The translations under genes were made by a program, and so were the position numbers. Positions 1-12,654 of a stretch of 64,000 nucleotides of DNA are shown here, piece by piece. Each line of letters begins with the position of its first letter. The stretch's first letter is position 1. Origin of the DNA: Daphnia carinata (Eukaryota > Arthropoda > Branchiopoda > Diplostraca > Daphniidae); contig NC_081333.1 in assembly GCF_022539665.2 (NCBI RefSeq), positions 1,798,001 through 1,862,000 of the forward strand, in the 5' to 3' direction. A model generated the notes under the pieces. It saw only the letters and a program-made list of their open reading frames with translations, did not search any database and had not been told where the DNA came from.

Positions 1-842
1 CAGAAAGTAATACCAATTGCCATGATGAGCCTGTTTGAAAAATTGTGAATAAATTCATGTTGATGTTCACTTTAATGCGTTACAACTCTCGTACTTGCGA
101 GAGAACCTGTCACCCAGGTAACCAACGATGGGTGAGAAGAGCATGTAGGAAACCACGAAAGCAGTTGAGAGCAAACCGCCTTGCGCGTCACTGATATCGA
201 AAAAACATTGAATCTCCGGCAAAATTCCTACAAGAAAAGAATAACAATGCCACTTTAACAGGTACTGTTTATAGTAAATCCATTTGCGCTGGTTAAATAT
301 CGTAATATAGTGTCCCATCGCGTTCGTTGCAACCTTGCGTTCACGATAAAATGGGTGTCGTATAATGTAAACAAACACAGCGTACCTGCGATAGTGAAGC
401 GATCCATGTACTTTAACAGATTAACAAAACACAGGATAATGACGGTCATGTACTGGCGTTTAGTCATTTGTTTAACCTCTTCAATGGATGTCGCGGACGA
501 AGTCATTGACGCCGATGATGCATGGCTGTCAGTTAACTTCTCTTCTTTGCCAATTGATATCGAATCTTCCTTAATTGACAATGAAGACGATTTTTCTTCA
601 TCTACCTGAATGGATGGTTTGATGTCAGCATCGCTTTCTGCTGTCGGCACGTGTGTGCTTTCTTCAACACCGATTGAATTTGATCTTTTCGACGATAGAG
701 ACTTGTTATCAGCATTGTCGTGTTTGTGATCGAGTTGCTGTTCTGGTTTCTCGTCTATTTTGGCCTCCGGTCTCTCATCCTCGGTGTGAATCTGCTCGAC
801 AACCGACTGATGACTTCCGGTTTCTTTGACGTCCGTATCCAT
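1..842 (-). CDS. Spinster-like MFS transporter, copy 1 (3' part outside window)
   Basis: N-terminal part of a spinster (SPNS) family transporter. These are 12-helix major-facilitator proteins; characterised members export lysophospholipid or sphingolipid from lysosomes or across the plasma membrane. The ATG is at 842-840. Exon 1 (842-386) encodes a long, acidic, Ser/Glu-rich cytosolic N-terminus and then helix 1 with the family motif [12 protein letters not shown]. Exon 2 (227 to about 92) holds helix 2 and the MFS loop motif [10 protein letters not shown]. Exon 3 starts at 30 and runs off the window edge. Same strand and same intron positions as the four copies that follow. Family certain; substrate unknown. 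Confidence 0.85.
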
Positions 843-1200
843 TAGCAATCCGCAATGTCCTCTTCTCCAGGGATAAAAAACTAAACAAAAAGGCGGCTGT
901 TGAATTCCCAGATGATGGGAACCAACTAAATCCAAGGTGTTGGACACTTTTATTTATATCTATCCATTTTATTTTTTGTGTGGTGAGACTTGAAAGGTTT
1001 AGATTACGTCTTATCTGTACCCTGTTGTGATATGCTATAAAAACATAACCTTAAAAGCAGACACACATGGATATGCTGATACAAATCCATTTAATCAAGC
1101 CATTGTTTTTTGTAAAGCCCAAATCCATACACCTGAATTAATACATACAACCTGTTCCTTTTAAGAATTTTCCATCTTGTATGCAAGTACATCTCGCTTA
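843..1200. other. Intergenic spacer between spinster copies 1 and 2
   Basis: AT-rich spacer between the start codon of copy 1 and the stop codon of copy 2. It must contain the copy 1 promoter and the copy 2 3'UTR. I see no other gene or clear motif. Confidence 0.5.
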
Positions 1201-4200
1201 TCAGTATCTTCTGGGAATGCTATCGACAAATTCAGGCCCTGCGGGTTTAGCTGTCGTAGATGTCGTTTGCTGTTCAATCATTTCTAGTCGTTTCCTTTCG
1301 TTATGTTCTGTATGATTAAAATTGAAATGTTTAAGTTGGATTTTTCACGTAATTTTACGTGGATGAATCGACAACATTTGAGCTCCCCTTAAACATTTTC
1401 ACGAACATTTTATTGTCGTCCAAGCAAAACGTTCGTTTATTGCGTCAGTCGATTCAACCACTGCTAAACGTTGTCTAACAAACATAAAGGACCTAGAGCT
1501 TATCGTTTACCTGTCACTGCCTTGTCGACTAAGGCTTTATCCTGTACGATATACCTGAAATAGAATAGGAAACGTTTAACTTGCACGATTCGCTTCGTTG
1601 GTAAAAGGTAAATAATACCATGCGCTGGCAAAGAAGAAAACTGCGCTAAGTTCTGCGATGATAGTCCCAATAAAAAATGCATACTGCAAGGACAGATAGT
1701 CTATGTCAACCGTTTCGGGATCGATGAACGAGGAACCGGAGCAGTTATTGCTAGCGGAGGATTCGTCCAACATCACCGCTCCGCCGTAGAAATCGTACGG
1801 CATAATCTTTGACTCTTCAGCAGCTGTAAGTGATGCTTTAAAGCTGTCAGATACCTGTAGAACGATTTTATTTTATTATTTCCATTTAATTTTATATTCT
1901 CTCTGAAGAACGTTGTTCTGTATCTATCCATATGATTACATACCAGGCCGGTAATGTACGGAGATCCAGCATCACCCAAAGCATGAGAAATGAGGATAAA
2001 GAATCCTTCAGCTGTGGCACGTCTTGTTGGGATAACGACATACTTTAAATCAAAAATGAATTAATCGAAACCTAATCGCACAATTCGTAATTGATTAAAG
2101 CATACCAAAAGGATGTCACCGACTGGAGCCCTAAGTTGCAAGCATAGGAAATCATTACATATAGAAGGCGGAGAAGGTGAAATGACTTATTTGATGAAAT
2201 GAGCATCTACCAGTTGACGTTGAGGAGCCATTGGGCAAAGAAAAGGATTATGTATGTTGGTATAGGAGGACCGGCAGCAACGTAACAACCCCAATAGAAC
2301 AACGGGGCAGCTATCACCATGCTCCAAGCACAAACTTGAGGATCAGCCGTTGGATAACGTTTCCTTAGCTTTTGGCCGAGCAGCGATCCTGTGGCGACCC
2401 CCATTATTCCAGCTAGCGCTGCCTCAGCGCCAACGATTGCAGACACTCTTTAATGAAATACTCGTAGGCAACTAATGGCATTAAAAAAAACATTATTCCT
2501 GTACTTGGCATATGAAACATCTTCGCCTTTCGTTGTTGCTTGTCCTAGCGCAATGAATTTTGGTCCCCACCAGGCCATTGCTCCGGCGACGAATGATGTT
2601 AGAGTCCCACCAGCTGTTGCAAATATGTAGGTTTTGCTAGTGTGGGGAAACATTGTAAAGTTCGATTATTTTTTTTAATTTTTCATGCTCAAATATGTCA
2701 AGGCTTACTTCTTCGCCAGGTATTTGAGGTCGTCCCAATATGAAGTAGCCGATAACCTGGATCCCTCGGCCTCTCCTCTGGGTGGCTCTTGCACAACAAA
2801 AACGATGAGCAGAACTGCGACGAAGCCCAAAAGAGGTGTGACTCGAAGACCCCATTGCCACGAACCAAAAGCACTAGCCATCGATGCACCAACGATAAAT
2901 CCTAGACCACTTTAATTATTCGAGATGTTTGCAGTAGCATTACAATCACATGCTTTAATGAAATTAACTCAGTCTACTGGATCTACCTTCCAACAGGAAC
3001 TGCGATGTAGTAAAGGATAAGGAACTTAGATCGGATATCGCCCTTGCACACATCGGAAATGATAGTCGGTGACACGGTGGAGAACATCGATTCACCGATG
3101 CCTACCAAAATTCTCGACGTTAAGAGGAGGCCGTAAGTTTCGGAAAACGAGCCAGCCAAATTTGATAACCCCCAAAAAGTGATACCGACTCCCATGATGA
3201 TCCTGTTTAATATAGAGGTTAATAAAAGTAATCAATAGAAGGTGAACAAAAGGATCGAAACCTGCGGGAGAATCTGTCACCCAGGTAGCCGAATATGGGT
3301 GAACAAATCATGTAGGACGCAATGAAAGCAGTTGAAAGTAAGCCACCTTGAGCATCGCTGATGCCGAAAGCGCATTGGACCTCCGGTAAAATACCTGAAT
3401 ATTAACCCAAGAAATTGTGCCTTAAAATCAGTGGATTAGTATTCTATGTGTATTGAAAAAAAGATGTAAATATTGTTTTTACACCCTGTAATGGACATTC
3501 AACAGTTGTTTAAAACCCTGTAGACAACCCGGTTTCTTTCACTTTATAGAATTTCGCAATAGAGATACTGTCTAGATCCTAGCTTGATTGATATTTTCAA
3601 CATCGAAACAGATTTTTACAATATTTCTGTTAATAGACGACATTGGTGATGAAAAGCGAAATCACTTTGATTGCGTTTTATTCAGAAACTACACAGCTAA
3701 TTAGAAAACTAATGCTATATTTGGAATCGGCGTTCATTTCTGACTATTTCTGGTGAGTTTCATCTAATTATAAGAGATGTCATTTTTTTCGGATTTCTAC
3801 AAAAGTGGGAAGGCTATAGCCTTCTCACTTTTTCATTTTTGGCAAAAATCTAACTACAGCTAAAAATACATGAATCTTACTCGAAATTTAACACAGATAA
3901 CGAAAATCGGCTTTATTTTTGCATGAGACTAATAGTTTTTGCGTTATTTGTGTCTAAAATAGTTAGTCTAATACCACTTTGATTGCTTTTTATTCAAACA
4001 CTTCATAACTAAGACAAAAAAATATATATTTTATTCGGAACCAGCATTCAAATGTTGTTGGAACACACTGGGTTTCATCGTATTCCAAATCAATTTATAA
4101 GCCTAATTTTTTTTCGGGCGTATAAAATAAGCCTGACAAAATAAGCCCGACCAAATTAGCCCGACTTTTCCGTGAACCTTCTTTTTTATTAGAAACTTCA

Positions 4201-6204
4201 ATGTAACTTTAAAAGTAAAAGATTTATATTCAAAATTAACCGAGGAGCACGCATATTGACCTTGAAATTGCTTTTTTGTTAAGGTATAAAGTTTTAAAGG
4301 TAGACGATCAGTATTCCGGCTGTACTGAAAAAAAAATGTAAATATTGTTTTGCAGCCTTTAATGGGAATCCAACAATTTATTTTTTAATCATGTAGACAA
4401 TCCAGTTTCCTTCACTTTTATTCAATTTCCCGATAGGGATTTAGTCTAGATTCTACTTTGATTGATTTTTCCAGCCCAGAAACCGATTTTAATTTTAATT
4501 TTGCTAATAGATGGCGCTGGCGACGAAAAACAAACCGAAATCACTTTAATTGCGTTTTATTTAGAAACTTCACGACGAAGGGGAAAACTAATACTATATT
4601 CGGAATCAGCGTTTGATTCTGATTGTTTCTGGTGAGTTTCATCAAATTCCTTGAGATTTCATCTTTTTGCGAATTTCGACAAAAGTGAGAAGGCTATAGC
4701 CTTCCCATTTTTCTCGAAATCCGAAAAAAATGAAATCTCTTAGAATCTACTGAAACTCATCAAAAGCAGTCAGAAATGAACGCAGGTTCCAAATATAGTA
4801 TTAGTTTTCTGCTTAATTGTATAGTTTTTGAATAAAATGCAATCAAAGTAATTTTAGTTTGTTTTTCGTTGCCAACGCCATCTGTTAGCAGAAATATTAT
4901 TCAAATATTACAAATTCGATGCAACTCGCCTACGATAAGCACAATTGTACTCTGATTACGCATATAATATTATTTTACTCCTATGTCATGTCTAGATCCT
5001 AGTATAATTGATATTTCCAGCATCGAACCGACTTTAACTATATTGTAGCTAATAGATGGCGCTGGCGACGAAAAACAAACAAATATCACTTAAATTGCGA
5101 TTTATTCAGAAACTGCACAACCTAGAGGAAAACTAATACTATATTCGGAATCAAGGTTTAATTCTGATTGTTTCTAGTGAGTTTCATCAAGTTCCTTGAG
5201 ATTTCATTTTTTTGCGATTTTCTACAAAAGTGAGATAGCCTTCCCATTTTTTCATTTTTAGCAAAAATCTAATTATAGCTAAAAATACATGAATCTTACT
5301 CGAAATTCATCAGAGATCACGAAATCGGCTTCATTTTTGAATGAGACTAATAGTTTTTGCGTTATTCGGGTCCAAAGTAGTTGGTCTGAGACCACTTACT
5401 TTTATTCAGAAACTGCACAACTATAGGAAAAATAAATGTTTTTTTTTTCGGAACCAGCATTAAAATTTTGTCGGAACATCGTAGATTTCATCGCATTCCA
5501 GTTCCAATTTTTTTTTCTACAAATCCCGGTGTAGCTTTAAAAACAGACGATTTATACTAGAAATTAAACGAGGATCACGAGTATTGATTATGTTTTCAGG
5601 CAGGATCGTAAGCAGTCGTAATCAAGGAGAATGGCAACACCTTTGACACATTATCCCGGTAAAGTACCTGAACGTTAACCATCCCAAAGAATTGAACCTT
5701 AAAGTCAGTGCTTAATAAAACAAGAGATAATAATGCTTTTCTATACGATTAGAGGGCCACAATTATGATAATAGTTTAGGAAGTCCTACCTGCAACAGTA
5801 AACCTGTCAATGTACTTCAATAGGTTGACATAGCAAAGGATTATAACGGTTGCGTATTGACGCGAAGACATTTTCTTAACTTCTTCATGTGTTTTCAGCG
5901 AACCAAACATCAATGATGTTCCACCGTCATTACTTGGCATCTGCTTAGCAGAATCCAAGGATGAATCACCTGTACATTGAAAAATGGATCGAATCTATTT
6001 AGCGAAAGTGATCCATCGTTGCTCGATCCTTGGCTGCTTATTTTCACCTGCGACCAAAGATGTTGAGGATGATGAGGACAGCGACTGTTGGCAGCCATCA
6101 GCTTTTTGATGGAAATCAAAGAACGATTTTTGGATTTCTTCCGGCTGCGGTTGATAGCTTTCATTCTCAACAGGAACTTGTTCGTTTACTTTTGTTGAAT
6201 CCAT
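1201..6204 (-). CDS. Spinster-like MFS transporter, copy 2, with 2.4 kb intron
   Basis: Full-length SPNS-family transporter. ATG at 6204-6202, stop at 1203-1201. Exon 1 (6204 to about 6048) and exon 2 (about 5968-5790) encode a Ser/Gln-rich N-terminus and helix 1 ([12 protein letters not shown]). Exon 3 resumes at 3394 with helix 2 and the MFS motif [10 protein letters not shown], so intron 2 is 2395 bases (3395-5789), far longer than any other intron in the array; it is packed with repeats. Later exons give the remaining helices. Near the 3' end the frame is kept by a short intron from 1618 to 1555 (exon ends at 1619, next starts at 1554), and the protein ends in a Thr/Pro-rich tail closing with PRRY. 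No disabling change seen. Substrate unknown. Confidence 0.85.
3430..5740. repeat. Array of decayed direct and inverted repeats inside spinster copy 2 intron
   Basis: At least three diverged direct copies of a roughly 400-500 base unit, near 3540-4090, 4340-4710 and 4985-5490. They share the core TAGATGGCGCTGGCGACGA (clear at about 4508 and 5053, decayed near 3634), a stretch reading ACTAATACTATATTCGGAATC, and a block GTTTCATCAA...GAGATTTCAT. Units 1 and 2 contain a perfect 16-base palindrome GAAGGCTATAGCCTTC (3809-3824 and 4689-4704); unit 3 has lost its left arm. There is no transposase-like reading frame, so this fits a non-autonomous, MITE-like or satellite-like element that multiplied in place. 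The family is not identified. Confidence 0.7.
4505..4897. repeat. Fold-back inverted repeat
   Basis: The segment 4505-4690 is followed by a diverged reverse-complement copy at about 4713-4897. For example, the core with GATGGCGCTGGCGACG on the left arm matches CGTTGCCAACGCCATC near 4870, and TACTATATTCGGAATCAGCG matches its complement near 4780. The arms of about 185 bases would fold into a long imperfect hairpin, as in a fold-back element or two units inserted head to head. Confidence 0.65.
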
Positions 6205-6637
6205 GACAAATTCATCTGTGGAACTGCGTGAATTGTTGAATCAAGTGTTTCTAGATTCTTAGCTGGTAAAGAAACTAAGCCAGAAATCACGAAAACTGAG
6301 ATTGATATATGCGTCATTAGTTTTTTCGATTTTGGGTGGAGCTTAACCGTTCGTCGTCTATTGTGATATAGAAGGCATACAAAAAGATTTAAATAGAACA
6401 ATTTGTTGACATGCTGATACCATCACAACCTGTCGCGTGCACAAAGAGACCCCCACTTTATGTAACTCATCAATGAACCACCAACTTTATCGAAATTCAG
6501 TAAAATCAGTAAAATTTACAATAACAGAAAACCTTTGGAAATAATTTCGAAGTACTATAAGTTCATTTCTTGGATTCACTGCATAGTTATTATTTATTTA
6601 AGAATTTTGCTTAATGACGGTGAGCAAAATGAAATGG
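6205..6637. other. Intergenic spacer between spinster copies 2 and 3
   Basis: AT-rich spacer carrying the 5' flank of copy 2 and the 3' flank of copy 3. No other feature seen. Confidence 0.5.
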
Positions 6638-9504
6638 TTACAAGTATTCGCTAATAACAATGGCAGGAGGGAGTACTGTTGGTTTCATTGAATCGCTTAC
6701 TGAGTCAGACTGAATGGAATTTGCATTTTTAATTTGATTTACGGCTGCAGCTCGATCGACTTCCGCTTTGTCATCGATGATCGTCCACGAAGTGGCGATG
6801 AACGCAAATGCACCGAGGACCTAAACCAAAACTTGCTTTACTTAACTACAAAAAAAGGGAACTGAATTGACCATTTTTACCTGAATGAATAACGCAATAA
6901 ACAAGGCGTATTGAAGGGCCGTGAAGTCCCGCTCGGCTGTCGTGACATCAATGGGTGACAAGTCACAATCTTGCTCTTCAATTGGAAGCGTTCCATTGCG
7001 TACAAATGAGGAGGGAGACGCAAGGTACTTGGTACTGTAGCCCGAGTCCACAAGGGGTTTAAACGCGTCCGATAACTACACATCGAAATACGACAATGGT
7101 CATAGGGCCATTCCATTTTTCAGGTGATTCAAAGGGAAAGAATAGTATGAACTAACCAATCCAATAATGTATGGGCTCCCAGCATCACCAAGGACGTGAT
7201 TCAACAGAATCTGGATGGCTTTAGCAGATGATCTTCTCGTAGGAACAATAGTGTACTACAAAGGCCATGTTGGAAAATTAAACCATTATTATTAGTAGGT
7301 ATCTAAGCGTTTGGTTGGTTAGGTCACACGTACCATAAGCATGTCTGTGGCAAGGGCCCAATTCAAGTTGAGAAACCACTGGCCGAAGAAGAAGGTAATG
7401 TAAGTGGGAGCTTCAGGACCGCGGGCTAAGATTGTCATGGCGAAAATTAGTGGTACGCTAGCCAGAACTCCAAAACCACAAATTTCCGGGTCGATCGTCT
7501 TCAGATCGTTACAGAAAAACAAAAAGATTTAAGAATTCCGCTAAATAAAAGCAACGGTAAATAACTGAGCTACCGGATATTTGCCGCGTAGTTTCGTTCC
7601 CATTAAAGAGCCGAAAATCACGCCCATTAGGCCAGTCACGACCGTTATGAACCCAAAGACCAATGACACTCTGTATAAATCAAACGGAAAGAGTAAGCTA
7701 AATTAATCACTGTATTTTTAACTATGGTTTTCATACCTGCCGAGGAGATCACTGATGTCTTCCGACTGTTGCTCCTGTTGCGTCACCAGTCCTAACGTGA
7801 TGTACTTAGGTCCCCATGCTCCGAACGCCCCAGCAATGAAAGCCACAGCTGTCTATGCGTCAAAGAGATGTCCAACTTATGTCGTAGAAATCACGCGACA
7901 ATTTTGAATGATTATTACATACCGAGGCGATGCTGATCCAGATGTAACTTCCACTAAAAAACAAACAAAGACAAGTATGTAACAATTAGTTATTTGAATT
8001 TCAAAATATCAATGGTTTATGTCTGTGTTACTGTGTGGCGAAATATTTTAGGTCATTCATCCATGACGTGGTTTTCATCCTACTACCCTCGCTCTGGCCG
8101 CGGGGTGGATCCTGGAGGAACAGCAGGATCAACACAACGGTTATGAACCCGAAAACGGGCGTCACTCGCAAACCCCATCTAAAGAAAACAAATGTCTTTA
8201 TTAGCACAATTAATTTTTACGAGGCCATGGAGTTTAGACTCACCGCCAATCGTCGGCTGCGGTGGCTACTTCAGCAAAAATAATATAGCCCAATCCACTG
8301 CCATGAAAATCATGAAACTTTGTTTAGTACGGAATTTTCAAGTTCGTTTAGTACAACAACAACTGATGCGCGTCAATTGTGACACGTGACGAATACTTAT
8401 AGACTCTATCGCACCATCGCATCGATAACGGATTATTGTCAGTCGATGTTCAGACGTGTTTGAATTGGATTTGACTTTTGTTTACAAAGTGAAACGAAAA
8501 AAATGGCTTTGCAAGTCAACCGTGGGAATTTTGTGGGTTATTTTATCCTGTCGGGCAGATAAAGAATGTTTTTAAAAAATCCCTTTCGTTCTTAAACTAA
8601 ATCCGTAAAAAACAGTAAATATTGGGTAAAGATAACGTGACGAAATGCCCACATTTGAAATCCACGTGCAATCAAAGTGGAATCGGTAAACAGAGAAACA
8701 GACACTGAATGATAATTATACCTTCCTACTGGAATAGCGAAGTAATAGACAGCAAGGTATTTCGAGCGGACGTTACTTGCGTAGAGATCGCTAATAATTG
8801 CCGGGGCCAAAGCTGGGCAGTTTCATGTAGGAAATCAAAATGAAATTATTAATATGCCAAAATAAAAACTATTGCAAGTGAACAACGTACAGCTAAAACA
8901 GGCTTCCCCGACGCCAGTCAATGATCTGACAACGATAAACGACCACAGTTCTGGCATAAAACTAGCCGTCAATGTGGCGCAAGACCAGAAAAAGATTCCA
9001 AGTAACAAAATTAACCTGTACGAATTTAGAAAAACGATATCATTGTTAGCATTCTATACTAATTTGAAAAATGAATAGTGTAAGAAAAAATAAGAGAAAA
9101 TACGAGCCTTCGTGAGTATCGGTCTCCTAGGTAACCAACCACAGGAGAAAAAATGACGTATGGAATGATAAACGCTGTTTGTAAGAGGCCAGCTTGTGAG
9201 TCAGTAGCTCCTAGATCGCACTGGATTGCTGTCAGGATACCTATATGGCATTGGAAAATTGAAAACAAATTTCAGTAAAAAGCATTTAATAAAAAGGATT
9301 TACGTAATCCAGCTTACCGGCGATGCCGAATCGATCCATGTAGTAGGTGAGATTGAAAAAACAAAGAATACAAACGGTAGCTACTTTCAAGCGAGATTGT
9401 TTCTTGCTTTCCACTTGAACGGTTTCATCCTCCGGTAGTTCGAGTTTTTCTTTATTGCCATCGGAAGTTGTTTCCGCCAACTGGTTGTCTGTTCCGGCAT
9501 CCAT
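6638..9504 (-). CDS. Spinster-like MFS transporter, copy 3
   Basis: SPNS-family transporter; ATG at 9504-9502, stop at 6640-6638. About eleven exons. Exon 1 encodes an acidic N-terminus and helix 1 (NLTYYMDRFGIAG). The exon at about 9100-9240 carries helix 2 and the motif [10 protein letters not shown], and that at about 8875-9015 the next helices (ending in TGVGEACF). Exon 8700-8816 has the family motif ISDLYASNVRSKYLAVYY. The exon at about 7330-7505 holds paired helices with a Gly/Pro-rich loop, and the last exon (6638 to about 6825) ends in ISEYL. It differs from copies 1 and 2 by NLTYYMDRFGIAG in helix 1 and a Ser-rich luminal loop near residues 400-430. Splice frames are consistent; function beyond the family is unknown. 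Confidence 0.85.
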
Positions 9505-9906
9505 TGCGATCGATCTTTACGGACGTGAAAAAGCCTTTAACCGTCTAGAGATGAGACAAAACAAAACATTCGATTCGGAAACGGTGGTAAACCGATAACC
9601 ACTCACGATTAAACAAAAGCAACAAGATCAGTTTAGTAAACGTTCACAGGTACAAAAGGACAGACGATCAGTTCTCAAATGAAAACCAAAATAAAAAAAA
9701 CGAATCTTGTTTTCTTTTATTCGATTTGAACAATAGTAGACAGCATTACTGGCTCAGAGAGAAAAATAAACGGACCCTAGTTTTTTCCCATAAGATCAGT
9801 TGATAGGATTCCAGGGGCGTGGTTGGAGTTGATAACGTATCGCAAGACGCTATTAAAGTTATTATGTACGTCAGCATGAATTCGAAAAACAGCATAGTAT
9901 TTGAGC
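9505..9906. other. Intergenic spacer between spinster copies 3 and 4
   Basis: Holds the 5' flank of copy 3 and the 3' flank of copy 4. Apparent minus-strand frames at 9746-10016 overlap the copy 4 last exon in another frame and are not genes. Confidence 0.5.
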
Positions 9907-12027
9907 TTAATTCGAAACACGTGGAAGTGCAATAGCATTGCCATCTGCAACTGCACGTTTGGCTTTGTCTCTGTCGCCGAGAAGATACCACGATCCGACC
10001 AGAAAGAGGGCGGCACTCAACAGTTGAATGAACGGATTTATGAGCAGGGCGTATTGTAGTGATGTATACTTGCGGTAGTCCACTGAATCAGACTCGATGA
10101 GCGGTTCAAACGCATCCGAGATCTGACGTAAGAAAAACATGATCAGCTACATGACTCCATGAGATCAGTGTACGCGTACATACCAGACCGATGATGAACG
10201 GACTGCTGGCATCGCCAAAGACGTGAACTGACATGATCTGGAACGTCTCAGCGGTCGCTCGCCTGGTAGGCACGACCACGTACTATAAGCGATATTAAGC
10301 AAATCAAATTTTGAGTCACAATTTCAAGCGAATTATGGAGCTATTTTGATGAGTACCAATAGAATATCTCCGACCAAGGCCCAATTCAAATTGATGAACC
10401 ACAGGGCGATAAATGAGAGAATATAAATCAAATAGAGGGGTCCGAGACCGGCCACTAGGAAGCCGTAGAAAAAGGGGACAGAAAGTAACATCCCGATACC
10501 GCAGATGAGAGCGTCTGTGATCAACAAATTGAATGAAGTTTGAGTGGGAGCGACGTATGGCACAAGGAAAGATAGATGAGTATAATGAAAATACTAACCA
10601 GCTTCAGGATAACGAGCACGAAGTTTGATGCCCATTAAAGCACCAGATACTACAGCTGTGATTCCAGAAACGATGCTAATAACTCCATACACCAAAGATA
10701 TCCTGTGTCACATGTATAATACATGGATTTAGAACGGACAAGAGTGAAAATGGCGTTTGTCAATGGACTTACTCTTCAAACGTGTGCTCATCATCTAAAA
10801 TGACTTTGCGACTAAGCACGACGAATTGCGGACCCCATACACCAATAGCCCCAATGACAAATACTAAGGCGACCGATGCAGTCGTCGAAAACATGAAGCT
10901 CCGGCTAAAGAAAATGAAAAATTTTAATTTGTTTTCCTCTCAATTTCGATTAAGAAGTTTACTTGTGTAAGAGATAGATTATGTCTTTTTTCCACGAAGT
11001 GCTGACAAGACGAGAACCTTCACTCTCGCCTCTTGCTGGTTCTTTCAAGAAGATAACAATAAGGATTACGGAGATGAGGGATAGAATTGGTGTGACACGA
11101 AGTCCCCAATTCCATGAGCCTGTTGCTGCTGCTACGCCCGATCCAGTAATATAACCTAACCCTCTACGAATGAAAAGAAACAACATAATAAGTGATTTGA
11201 TCCATTACACAATTAAACGTGGTTTTTGTTACCCGCCAACAAGCATCATGAAGTAAAACATGGCCAGCATGTTAGAACGGGTATCACCGACGAACATGTC
11301 AGCAATCATTGCCGGACCGATAGCCGAATATGTTGCCTCTCCAATTCCTTAAGAAAAAAAATTTAATTAAATCGTGCAATTCATATCCGTAGTATTTAGT
11401 GATGTTACCTCCTAGGCAACGCAACGCCAATAGAGAGGAATAGGTGGTCATGTAGGAACCAGCCAATGACACCAAGCTCCAAACCGAGAGTCCTACAATC
11501 AGGATAATCCTTTTTACACGAAACAGGGATATATAAAATAATCAAGGTGAAATCGGAATTATAATAAAGATTAAATAATAGCGTACTTTCTTGAAAAACG
11601 ATCGCCAAGGTAGCCGACAAGCGGAGCCACCACGACGTAGCTGACGATAAAAGATGATTGGAGTAAACCGCCTTGCAAGTTGCTCAATTCCAATTCGTCA
11701 ATAATGACGGGTAAGATTCCTTGTCAACGATTCAAGTTCACGTATTTACACAAACATTTTGGGTTAGTAATGGAATCAAAATAACATACCGGGTAAAGAA
11801 TATCGTTCCATAAAATTCAAAAGTTGGAGCAGGCAGATGAGGAGCGTGTTGATCATATTCGTTCGATTGATTTGATTTCCTTCTGCTTCGGCCTTAGCAT
11901 CTTGTTTAAGTGCTCCTAGATCCATTGCCGATGAAGAACTCTCAGAACTTGGGGGACTCTTTTCACCGACAGCGTCCTCCGCTTTCTCTACGCTGTCATT
12001 AGATTGTGATTGATCAGTTTCTGCCAT
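9907..12027 (-). CDS. Spinster-like MFS transporter, copy 4
   Basis: SPNS-family transporter; ATG at 12027-12025, stop at 9909-9907. The first exon gives a Ser/Glu-rich N-terminus and helix 1 with LLNFMERYSLPG, where the usual Asp of the NYMDR motif is Glu. Helix 2 and the MFS loop (YLGDRFSRK-type) lie at about 11590-11710. The exon at about 10980-11165 reads GYITGSGVAAATGSWNWGLR followed by a helix and a basic/acidic loop with the conserved GESEGSR. The exon at about 10345-10515 carries LGPLYLIYILSFIALWFINL. It ends LPRVSN. Closest in this window to copy 5, which has the same SLPG form of helix 1, so copies 4 and 5 form one subgroup and 1-2 another. Confidence 0.85.
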
Positions 12028-12654
12028 GGTGTTGAACTCTGGAAAAAAACAAAACAAGAAGATCACAAAAACAAACAGCACAGCAAGACAGCGTAGAGAG
12101 CGACGGCCTAGACGGAGTAGCCTAGTCGCTGATTGTCCACAAACAAAAATGGGATGTCCTCGGAGACCTGAAACCGCTTGTGTGATAGCCATAGATATCG
12201 ACCTTTTTACAAATTAAAGCCACCCGTCAATCAAGCAGCCAATGCCACATTTTGTTTGTTTCCTTGTCGTCATAGATTAAACGAAAAGAATATTTTCGTC
12301 TGGTACACTTTGAGATAATGGACCAGCGCAAACTTTAGTTGATTTTTTTTGGATAACGAAAGGCTTTAAAATGAATGGTTGCAATTTTTCGGTCATTCAT
12401 CGGCACTAGGGAATCCTATACTACACACACAAAAAAATCATCCATCAAGGTTCTTGCATAACCTAATAGAAGCCTGCGAAAAAGAAAAAAAAATGAAATA
12501 AAACTGTATTCTAAAAAGTTGAGCATATTGGCCACTTGGAAAACCGTCAGTTTGGACCTATAAAATTGAATGACACAACAAAAAATAAAAAAACAAAGGT
12601 AATCAAATTTTAGAAAGTAAAAAATAGAAACAGAGGACGGAGTATTCCGTAAAT
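12028..12654. other. Intergenic spacer between spinster copies 4 and 5
   Basis: Contains the 5' flank of copy 4 (12028 to about 12250) and the A-rich 3' flank of copy 5. An open frame continuing upstream of the copy 4 ATG (to 12192) lacks conserved sequence and looks like 5'UTR. No other gene seen. Confidence 0.5.

Noticed and set aside
1500-1682. Apparent frameshift near the end of spinster copy 2 suggesting a pseudogene
   Set aside because: Using the donor at 1618-1617 and the acceptor just before 1554 gives a normal-sized 64-base intron and restores the conserved [15 protein letters not shown] frame.
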